From: Myxococcota bacterium
GTDB taxonomy: Bacteria; Myxococcota_A; Bradymonadia; UBA7976; UBA1532
Assembly (NCBI GenBank): GCA_963169045.1
Contig: CAUJDF010000042.1
Span: forward strand, 62,001-126,000
DNA: 64,000 nt
Direction of reading: 5' to 3'
The notes under the pieces were generated by a model. It was not told the origin of the DNA. It ran no database searches and was given only the letters and a program-made list of their open reading frames with translations. The position numbers and the translations under genes are program-made. Below, one piece after another: positions 55,042 to 64,000 of this stretch (within the stretch, counting starts at the first letter, position 1; each line of letters begins with the position of its first letter).

Positions 55042-57846
55042 CTACGGACAGCGCAGCGGCGCCACACGCACGTTCTGGCCGGGCACGAACACGCGCCAGC
55101 CGCCGTCGCCCGGGTGGCGCACGGGGAATCCCATGAGCGCGCCGAGGTCGAGGCGGCCGCCGGCGCGTGCCTCGACGTCCACCCACTGGATGGCATGGTG
55201 CGCCGGCTCGAGGCCGGGGAACTCGCGGCGGTGGGCGATGGCGAGGCGCGTGCCGTCGTAGCCGACGGCGTAAAGGTCGAGGTGCGGCAGAAACGGCCCG
55301 GACGGCTCGACGTCGTTCAGACGCAGGCGCGATTGCTCCACGCCGTCGCGGTTCAGGATCGCCAGGTGGATCACGCGCGTGCGGTTGGCGTCGGCGGCGG
55401 TGCTCTGCCAGACGAGCGCGAACCGATCGCGGGGCAGGCCGACGAGGTGCAGGCCCTTGCGGATGCTGTCGCGCGACGCGTCGCCCAGGTCCACCTCGTT
55501 GCCGCCCGGCGAGCCATCCGCGTTCAGTCGCCGAAAACGGGCGCGGGGCGTGCCGAAGTCGTCGCCGGCGTGGGCGTGGGCCAGGCCCAGCGTCCCTTCG
55601 GGCGTTCGCGCGACGTCGACATAGCCGTTCTCGCGCGTGTCACCGTTGCGGGCCGTGATCACCGGCTGGGGCATCTGCGGCTCGCCGAGCGCCGTCAGGT
55701 CGATGCGCACGACCTCCCAGTACGCGTTGAAGAAGACCTGGTAGGCCGGACCGCCGGCGGCGATGACCGGGTTGAAGCCCTTTCGCTGCGAGATCACCAT
55801 GTTGCCGACGGCGATCGGCTGCCCCTGCGGCGTGAGGCGGCGCAGGTAGATGTCGCGGTTGCCCTGGTTGCTGAACCCCGACCAGGTGACGAGGAACTGG
55901 TCGGCGCCACGAACGATCGACGGGTGGTAGGCGTCGCTGCGACCCCAGCCGCCGAAAAAGTCGTTGCCGAGGATGTGCGGACCGGCCTGCAGCCGGCCGT
56001 CGAGGTCGGTGAGGGCGAAGCGCATGTTGTCCCAGCTGCCGGCGGCGACGGCGAAGCCCGCCGCGGTCGGGACGACGTCGAGGCAGGGCAGCGGGTTCGA
56101 GTTGCCGTCGAACGCGGGCATGCCCTGCAGCTCCACCGTCTCGCCGACGGCGGTCGGTACGTCGCACGGCGGGGGCTCGGGGCAGATGCCATCCGCGCAC
56201 ACCCGGCCGGCGGGACAGGCCGCGGCACCGCCCCACTCGAGGCATGGGTCGGCGTCGTACTGGCCACAGGTCTCGAAGCCGTCGCCGGCGCAGCGGCGGT
56301 CGCCCTCCTCGCACTCGTCGCGGCACAACACCACGCAGGCGCCGTCCCGGCACTGGTCGTTGGCGCCGCAGGGCGTGGGGCTCGACCAGTCGCGGCAGCC
56401 GTCGGCGTCGTACTGCCCGCACTCGATCACGCCGTTTCCGGCCCCGCAGTTGCGCTGGCCGGCGACGTCGCAGTCGTCGAGGCAGTCGGCGCGGCACCGC
56501 CCGCCGGAGCAGCTCTGGTTCGCCGGACAGGCCACCGCGGGGCCGCGGTCGAGGCAGGGATCGGCATCGTGCTGCCCGCAGTCGGCCACGCCGTCGCCGA
56601 CGCAGGCCGTCGTGCCCGCCTCGCACTCGTCGACGCAGTCGGGGACACACTCGCCCGCCCCCTCGCACCGCTCGCCCGGGGGGCAGGGCGCCGCCGCCGC
56701 CCATTCGACGCACGGGTCGTCGTCGACGTCGGCGCAGGCAATGACGCCGCCGGCGCCGCAGCGACGCGCGCCGCCGGCGCAGGCGTCCTCGCAGGGCTGA
56801 GCCGCGGGCACGCACCCGCCGTCGTCGCATCGCTGGCCCGCGGGACACGCCTGGGCCGCGCCCCACTCGCGACAGCCGTCGCCGTCGCCGTCGGCGCAGG
56901 TCTCGACGCCCGCGGCGCCGCAACGGCGCGCCCCTGCGGCGCAGACATCAGCGCAGCCTCGCCCGCACACGCCGTCGACGCACACCTCGAACTGGGCGCA
57001 GGCCGCGATCGGCGACAGGTCGATGCACGGATCCTCGTCGTAGTGCCCGCAGCGACGGAAGCCACCGCTCTCGCACACCGTGTCGCCGTCGCGCGGGCAG
57101 GCGTCCTGGCAGGCCTGGCCGGCGGGCACGCACGCGCCCTCGTCGCAGCGCTCGTCGTCGGCGCAAGGCGTGGGCAGAGAGAGGTCGAGGCAGGCGTCCT
57201 CGTCGTGCTGGCCGCAACCGGCGCGCCCGCCGGCTACGCAGCGCGTCTCGCCGGCGACGCACTCGTCGGTGCAGCCGGGCACGCACTCGCCGTCGCGACA
57301 CGTCTGCCCGTCGGGGCACGGCACGCTGGTCGACCACTCGAGGCAGCGGTCCTCGTCGAAGCGGCCGCAGCGACGGTAGCCGTCGCCCATGCACTCGCGA
57401 TCGCCCTCGGTGGCGCAACCGTTGTTGCAGGCGCGGCCCTCGGGGACGCAGGCGCCGTCATCGCAGCGCTCGCCGGGATTGCAGGCGACCGGCTCCGCGA
57501 GGACGCGGCAGCCGCCCGGGGCGACGGTGCACGCGCGCACGCCGCCCCCGCCGCATACCGACTCGCCGATCTCGCAGGCGTGGGCGCAGGCGGCCGCGCA
57601 GCCACCCGCGACGCAGCGCGTCTCCTCGGGGCAGACCACGTCGCCCCCCCACTCGACACAGCCGTCGTCGTCGTAGTCGGCGCACGTCTGGGCGGCGCCG
57701 TCCTCGGCGCACCGCCGCTGGCCCGTCCGGCAGTGGTCGAAGCACGTCGCGGCGTCCGCCGCGGGCGGCCCCTCGTCGGCGGGCGGCGCCTCGCTCGCGC
57801 AACCCGCCCCCAGGCTCAACCACAGCGCCCAAGCGCGCAGGCGCAT
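55042..57846 (-). CDS. Cys-rich lipoprotein with C-terminal propeller-like domain
   Basis: This 934-aa protein has a lipoprotein signal (LWLSLGAGCASEAPP). Residues about 35-560 hold a dozen modules of about 40 residues (CADVCAAGARRCGAAGVETC, DGDGCREWGAAQACPAGQRC, DGGCVP). The C-terminal 370 residues have repeated strand blades (AGSWDNMRFALTDLDGRLQA, FLVTWSGFSNQGNRDIYLRR, FALVWQSTAADANRTRVIHL) like a beta-propeller of exposed proteins. The function is unknown. GGAGGT lies 4 bp before the ATG. Confidence 0.82.
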   Translation of the reverse strand: MRLRAWALWLSLGAGCASEAPPADEGPPAADAATCFDHCRTGQRRCAEDGAAQTCADYDDDGCVEWGGDVVCPEETRCVAGGCAAACAHACEIGESVCGGGGVRACTVAPGGCRVLAEPVACNPGERCDDGACVPEGRACNNGCATEGDRECMGDGYRRCGRFDEDRCLEWSTSVPCPDGQTCRDGECVPGCTDECVAGETRCVAGGRAGCGQHDEDACLDLSLPTPCADDERCDEGACVPAGQACQDACPRDGDTVCESGGFRRCGHYDEDPCIDLSPIAACAQFEVCVDGVCGRGCADVCAAGARRCGAAGVETCADGDGDGCREWGAAQACPAGQRCDDGGCVPAAQPCEDACAGGARRCGAGGVIACADVDDDPCVEWAAAAPCPPGERCEGAGECVPDCVDECEAGTTACVGDGVADCGQHDADPCLDRGPAVACPANQSCSGGRCRADCLDDCDVAGQRNCGAGNGVIECGQYDADGCRDWSSPTPCGANDQCRDGACVVLCRDECEEGDRRCAGDGFETCGQYDADPCLEWGGAAACPAGRVCADGICPEPPPCDVPTAVGETVELQGMPAFDGNSNPLPCLDVVPTAAGFAVAAGSWDNMRFALTDLDGRLQAGPHILGNDFFGGWGRSDAYHPSIVRGADQFLVTWSGFSNQGNRDIYLRRLTPQGQPIAVGNMVISQRKGFNPVIAAGGPAYQVFFNAYWEVVRIDLTALGEPQMPQPVITARNGDTRENGYVDVARTPEGTLGLAHAHAGDDFGTPRARFRRLNADGSPGGNEVDLGDASRDSIRKGLHLVGLPRDRFALVWQSTAADANRTRVIHLAILNRDGVEQSRLRLNDVEPSGPFLPHLDLYAVGYDGTRLAIAHRREFPGLEPAHHAIQWVDVEARAGGRLDLGALMGFPVRHPGDGGWRVFVPGQNVRVAPLRCP

Positions 57847-57917
57847 CCCCACCTCCGAGTCGGCCGACGATAACCGGAGGGCCGGGCGCGGGTCCAACCG
57901 GTGCAAGGACCGAGCGG

Positions 57918-60089
<2,172 letters not shown>

Positions 60090-60268
60090 CGAGCAGCCTC
60101 CCGCGCGCCGTCCCCCCGGCCGGCGGACCCGCCACGCTAGCGCCGCCTCGGAGAGACGGTCAAGAATCGTGCCCCCCGCCGCTTCACCAGTGCCCCAGGG
60201 CCCGGGCGTTCTTATCTGGGCTGCCGATGCCGCGTCGCCGCGGGGCGCGCGCAGCCGGCGGTCGTCGT

Positions 60269-61600
60269 TCAGACGTGGCCGAGCGCGGCGGGGATCGACA
60301 TGCGCGCGGCGCGGCGCGCAGGCAGCACGGCCGCGGCCGCCGCGACGCCGCCGAGGAAGAGCGCGGCGAACAGGTAGGCGCCGGGCACGATGCCCACCGA
60401 GAGCGGGATGGGCGCGGCCAGGACCCCCGCCCGGTAGCTCAGCCCGGTCGAGTTGAGCGCAAGCGTCAGCGCCAACGTCACGACCAGCCCCGCCGCCGCC
60501 GAGAGCAGCGCCAACAGGCCAGCCTCCATCGCGAACAGCGACACGACGTGCCGCCGCAGGAAGCCGAGGCTGCGCAGCGTGCCGATCTCGCGCGTGCGCT
60601 CGCTCACCGACTTCATCATCGTCGTCAGGACCGACATGCCGGCGATGACGACGACCACCAGCACGATGAAGCTGCGGTAGACGCCGAGGAGCTCGAGGCC
60701 GCGCCGCAACAGCTCCGCGGTGGGGTGGTCCTCCCAGCGCATGACGTCGAGCTCGATGCCGCGGGCGCGCGCGGCCTCGGCGAGCTCGGCGGCGAAGGCG
60801 TCGCGATCGCCCCGGTCGCGCAGGGCGATGCTGTACACCGAGACGACCCGCGTATCGAGGAGCTGCTGGGCCATCGGCAGCGGCATCATCACCAGCCGGT
60901 CGTCGAGCTCCTTCATCACGCCGTCGATGATGCCGCCGACCGTCGGCTCGACCACGTTGAGCTGCCCGGTCTCGGTCGTCGCGGTGAGCTGCAAGCGCGG
61001 ACGCCGGCACGTGAAGGGGCGCTCGACGGGGATGGGATGGCCGTCGGCCCCCATGACCGTGTGCCCCGGCTCGGGCACGCAGTCGAGCGCTGCGCCGAGG
61101 CCCCTGCCGATGACGGCGCCGGCGGGGCCGACGTCCTGCAGCGGCTTGCCGGCGAGCGCGTTCCAGGCCCAGTCGCGGCGCAAGACGGCGCCTTCGGCCA
61201 CGTCGAAGCCCATGGCGAGGAAGATCGCGCTGCTGCGCCCCGCGCCGGCCATGCCCGAGGCGTAGAGCAAGCGCACGCGCGCCTCGACCTCGTCGGCCCG
61301 CTCGCGCAGGAAGCCCTCGAGGAACGCCTGCTCGCGCTCCCCGAGCGCGGACTCGAAGGGCGCCTCGCCGGCCTCGCCGCGGCTGGCGCCCCGCTTCTCG
61401 ACGAGCAGGTCGCCGTACATGACGCGCTGGGCGAAGCCATCGGCCTGCGTGCGCCGCAGCTCGCCGATGTAGCCCTCGAACAGACAGATCGCGACGAAGC
61501 CGACGACGACGGCGAGCATCGCGGCGAGACTGTGCCGCCAGTTGCGGCGCACGTTGCGCCATGCCATGCGCGCCAGCGGGCGGAGTGCGGTGCCGGCCAT
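60269..61600 (-). CDS. FtsX-type ABC transporter permease
   Basis: This 443-aa protein has an N-terminal helix (SLAAMLAVVVGFVAICLFEG), a periplasmic domain of about 250 residues, then three helices: SFIVLVVVVIAGMSVLTTMM, the SERTREIGTLRSLGF coupling helix and VSLFAMEAGLLALLSAAAGL. This is the MacB/LolE-type layout. It starts 2 bp after the stop of the LolA-like gene. Together with the second permease and the ATPase it forms a four-gene export unit. It has no fused ATPase. Confidence 0.9.
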   Translation of the reverse strand: MAGTALRPLARMAWRNVRRNWRHSLAAMLAVVVGFVAICLFEGYIGELRRTQADGFAQRVMYGDLLVEKRGASRGEAGEAPFESALGEREQAFLEGFLRERADEVEARVRLLYASGMAGAGRSSAIFLAMGFDVAEGAVLRRDWAWNALAGKPLQDVGPAGAVIGRGLGAALDCVPEPGHTVMGADGHPIPVERPFTCRRPRLQLTATTETGQLNVVEPTVGGIIDGVMKELDDRLVMMPLPMAQQLLDTRVVSVYSIALRDRGDRDAFAAELAEAARARGIELDVMRWEDHPTAELLRRGLELLGVYRSFIVLVVVVIAGMSVLTTMMKSVSERTREIGTLRSLGFLRRHVVSLFAMEAGLLALLSAAAGLVVTLALTLALNSTGLSYRAGVLAAPIPLSVGIVPGAYLFAALFLGGVAAAAAVLPARRAARMSIPAALGHV

Positions 61601-61602
61601 CG

Positions 61603-62340
61603 TCAGCGCCCGACGTTGTTGATGTTGAAGAGGCTCGCCGGATGGCTCTCCGCCTTGGGCTCGCGAAACGTGATCGTGGTGATGTCGGAGGGCTGGGACG
61701 CGTCGGTGATCGTCATCCGGCTCACGAAGTCGAGCTCGACGCCGTCGACGGTCATCCGGTTGCCGTAGTCGAAGGTGGCGATCTTGAAGACGTCGCCGGA
61801 GACCGTCAGGAACTCTGCCTTCACGCCGAGCCTGCGGTCCTTCGAGATCCAGTAGCGGATGCGGTCGTAGGTGACGTTCTTCGCCTTGGCCTTGAGCTCG
61901 AGCTTCCAGGCCGGCTGCCCGTTCACCGTCTCCTCGCCGACGACCGCGCCGTCGTAATCGCGCGCGTAGTTCGTGCTGGCGATGTCGCCGTTGGCCGCCT
62001 CGCCCGACAGCCGCTGCCGCGCCGAGATCGAGACCGGTTTGCGCAGCCCCGGCTTCACGAACCAGATCGTGCGGTCGTTGAACAGCATGACCTCGCCCTT
62101 GTTGCGCGGCGGCGCCGTCGCCTCGGCGAGCGCGTCGTTGCCCTTCGCCTTGACGAGGTAGGCGCGCGTCGAGGTCTCGCCGTCCTCGACGGCCTGCAGG
62201 TCGATCTGCCAGGTGATGCCGCTGGCGATGCCGCCGCGCGATCGGTCGGAGGCGCGCAGGAGCTCGGTCGCGTCCGGCGTCTCCGCATGTGCGGCGGAGA
62301 CCATCAGCAGGCCGATCAGGGACAGGATGTGTCGCTTCAT
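61603..62340 (-). CDS. LolA-like outer-membrane lipoprotein-sorting protein
   Basis: This 245-aa protein has a signal peptide (ILSLIGLLMVSAAHA). It has the LolA-like pattern of a half-barrel: TWQIDLQAVEDGETSTRAYL, WFVKPGLRKPVSISARQRLS, AWKLELKAKAKNVTYDRIRY and RMTVDGVELDFVSRMTITDA. Such proteins accompany ABC or RND export systems and probably carry a lipid or lipoprotein across the periplasm. It lies between the two permease genes, 16 bp after the first. A GGGAGA ribosome-binding site precedes the ATG. Confidence 0.85.
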   Translation of the reverse strand: MKRHILSLIGLLMVSAAHAETPDATELLRASDRSRGGIASGITWQIDLQAVEDGETSTRAYLVKAKGNDALAEATAPPRNKGEVMLFNDRTIWFVKPGLRKPVSISARQRLSGEAANGDIASTNYARDYDGAVVGEETVNGQPAWKLELKAKAKNVTYDRIRYWISKDRRLGVKAEFLTVSGDVFKIATFDYGNRMTVDGVELDFVSRMTITDASQPSDITTITFREPKAESHPASLFNINNVGR

Positions 62341-62356
62341 GGTGTCTTTCTCCCGT

Positions 62357-63718
62357 TCAGGCGGCCGCTTCGGTGAGCAGCGTGACGACCCGCTCGCGCG
62401 TGCGGCGCCGCACGGCACGCAGGGTCACGAGCAATGACAGGGGCAGCAGGATCGCGACGAGCGTGAGACAGAGGCCCGCCGTGGGGGTGATGAGCAGCTG
62501 CATGTCGCCCGAGATGCCGGGCGGCTTGAAGCGGATGTTCGCCGCGTTCACCGCCGCCGCCACCGCCCCGCCGAGCAGCGCCCCCGCACCGAGCGCGAGC
62601 ACCGTGAGCGCCGTGGCCTCGCGCAGGAACAGGCCGAGCATCTGCCGGCGCGTGAACCCGAGCGCGCGGAACATGCCGATCTCGCGCGTGCGCTCGAGCA
62701 CCGTGAGCGTCATCGCGTTCAGCATCGACAGCGACACGACCGCCGTCACGAGCACGCCGATGAAGAGCACGATCGAGCCGATCATGCCCATCGATCCGAC
62801 GTAGTACGGGCTGATGCGCTCGTCGTCGAACGGGTACACCGACACGGCGAGGCCGGCCTCGCGCAGGCGGCGCTCGAGGACCGGCGCCAGCGCCTTCGCG
62901 CGACCGTCGTCCTTCAGGAAGGCGGCCATGTACGTGACCTGGTCGGTCTCGTAGAGGCGCTGGAGCCCCTCCAGCGTCGCGACGAGCGTGCCGTCCTCGG
63001 TCTCGGCGAGCGGTGTGCGGAACACGTTGACGATCTCGCCGTCGATCGCGGAGAGCGAGCCGCCGTACGTGAGCCCGGCGAGCTGGACGTTGGCGTCGGC
63101 GGCGAGGCGGGCGGTCGCGTCGGGCGCGGCGCAGTCGGGCAGGCCGGCCTCCGGCGCGGCGCCGGCGATCTCGTCGTGAATCCGCGACTTTCCGAGCAGG
63201 CGCGCGAGGCCGGTGCTCAGGGCGACCGCGCCGTCGACCGCGGGGTACTCGGCGAGCGGCTTGCCGCGCACCGGCCGCGCGAGCTCGGGGCTCACGCGCT
63301 GGACCTCCGGGTGGCCGAGCAGGCGCGCCTCGACCTCGGGCTCGACGCCGAGCGCAGTGAACGGAACGCTCTTGCAGCCGTTGCCGGCGAGGCCGACGCC
63401 GCGCAGGTAGCGCGCCGTGAGCTCCACCTCGGGCTCGGCGGCGAGCACCTCGGCGACGCGCGCCTGCTCGGCGGCGTCGAGGCCGTACTTCGCCGGCTTC
63501 GTCGACGCCTTCTCGAGGCCGCCCTCCTTGTAGATGGCCAGGTGCCCGACGCGCTGCAGATAGACCGCGTTCGTCCGCAGGAACGACTCGATCCGGATGG
63601 CATAGCCGCCGAGCAGCATCATGCCCGCGAAGCCGAACGCGATCGCCACGCCGGTCGCGAGATTCCGGCGTCGGTTGCGCGCGAGGTTGCGCAGGGCGAG
63701 GCGCCACGCGTCCTTCAC
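62357..63718 (-). CDS. FtsX-type ABC transporter permease
   Basis: This 453-aa protein has the same layout as its neighbour: an N-terminal helix ([20 protein letters not shown]), a large periplasmic domain, [20 protein letters not shown], the coupling helix [20 protein letters not shown] and a C-terminal pair of helices. It may form a heterodimer with the other permease, as LolC and LolE do. It begins with GTG and overlaps the ATPase stop by 4 bp (GTGA). Confidence 0.9.
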   Translation of the reverse strand: MKDAWRLALRNLARNRRRNLATGVAIAFGFAGMMLLGGYAIRIESFLRTNAVYLQRVGHLAIYKEGGLEKASTKPAKYGLDAAEQARVAEVLAAEPEVELTARYLRGVGLAGNGCKSVPFTALGVEPEVEARLLGHPEVQRVSPELARPVRGKPLAEYPAVDGAVALSTGLARLLGKSRIHDEIAGAAPEAGLPDCAAPDATARLAADANVQLAGLTYGGSLSAIDGEIVNVFRTPLAETEDGTLVATLEGLQRLYETDQVTYMAAFLKDDGRAKALAPVLERRLREAGLAVSVYPFDDERISPYYVGSMGMIGSIVLFIGVLVTAVVSLSMLNAMTLTVLERTREIGMFRALGFTRRQMLGLFLREATALTVLALGAGALLGGAVAAAVNAANIRFKPPGISGDMQLLITPTAGLCLTLVAILLPLSLLVTLRAVRRRTRERVVTLLTEAAA

Positions 63719-64000
63719 GACACCACCGTCCCGTCGCTGATGCGGACGACGCGGGCCACGCGAGACATCAGCTTCTCGTCGTGTGTGCTGAAGAAGAAGG
63801 TGACGCCCCGCCGTGCGTTGAGCTCGAGCATCAGATCCACGATGCGATGGGTGGTGACCGAGTCGAGGTTGGCCGTCGGCTCGTCGGCGAGCACCAACAG
63901 CGGGTCGGCGACGAGCGCGCGCGCGATGGCGACGCGCTGCCGCTGGCCGCCCGAGAGCTGGTCGGGCAGGTGGCGGGCGAAGTCGGCGAGCCCGACGTCC
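63715..64000 (-). CDS. ABC transporter ATP-binding protein, 3' part (runs off window)
   Basis: The C-terminal about 94 residues are visible on the minus strand. The signature [15 protein letters not shown], Walker [14 protein letters not shown] and the His switch STHD are in place, with the end RISDGTVVS. This is a MacB/LolD-type ATPase. The N-terminal Walker A lies outside the window. It is coupled to the permease that follows and probably drives the whole unit. Confidence 0.92.
   Translation of the reverse strand, partial: DVGLADFARHLPDQLSGGQRQRVAIARALVADPLLVLADEPTANLDSVTTHRIVDLMLELNARRGVTFFFSTHDEKLMSRVARVVRISDGTVVS

Overview
The window is very GC-rich DNA from a Gram-negative bacterium that secretes many lipoproteins. 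The mix of genes points to the deltaproteobacterial/Myxococcota side of the tree, for example a Polyangia- or Bradymonadales-like lineage. That mix is a sigma-54 activator, a PknB-type kinase with an Ala/Pro tail, Cys-rich Asp/Ala/Pro-linkered lipoproteins, MopE-type motifs, SpvB/RHS giants and an animal-like lysyl oxidase. The lineage is an inference from gene content; no rRNA or tRNA gene was seen.

Layout. 1-1673: the 3' end of a sigma-54 activator gene, then a TPR/PEGA protein. 1674-2394: tandem-repeat DNA ending in a short inverted-repeat element. 2391-8529: two giant Cys-rich lipoproteins on the minus strand. 8659-11752: a HicA-like gene, a DUF262 gene and a HipA-like kinase gene. 11765-18922: kup, a Ser/Thr kinase, a lipoprotein, an SGNH hydrolase and a predicted beta-barrel protein. 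18932-26417: a site-2 protease, a hypothetical protein, two DUF-type paralogues, deoC with an unusual N-terminus, a PHA-granule-type protein and a TldD/TldE pair. 26418-45277: a tightly coupled minus-strand operon of about 19 kb. It encodes a 2002-aa lipoprotein with a helical C-terminal part, a 1092-aa Cys-rich lipoprotein, two tail-fibre-head-like paralogues, a Gly-rich lipoprotein, a third such paralogue, and a 1960-aa SpvB/FG-GAP/RHS protein. 45278-46115: three stacked inverted-repeat elements. 46112-54972: a lamin-tail-domain lipoprotein, a LysR regulator, a small Cys-rich lipoprotein with a ferritin-like protein, a lysyl oxidase, a double UspA protein and a CaCA antiporter. 55042-60089: two more large Cys-rich lipoproteins. 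60269-64000: an ABC export locus with two FtsX-type permeases, a LolA-like protein and an ATPase that runs off the window.

Two things stand out. First, several MITE-like inverted-repeat elements without coding capacity lie between 3-bp TGA/TCA direct repeats, and in five cases an element end coincides with the TGA stop codon of the neighbouring gene. This suggests mobile elements that target stop codons and rebuild them by target duplication. Second, the 26418-45277 operon pairs an SpvB-TcdB-mid-RHS protein (the architecture of fused Tc toxin TcB-TcC) with a large helical protein whose C-terminus resembles TcA. It looks like a lipoprotein-anchored relative of Tc toxins. A DUF262-HipA pair without HipB and a bacterial lysyl oxidase that keeps its copper and LTQ residues are also worth attention. 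Most large secreted proteins here carry lipoboxes, which fits the Lol/MacB-like transporter at the right end.
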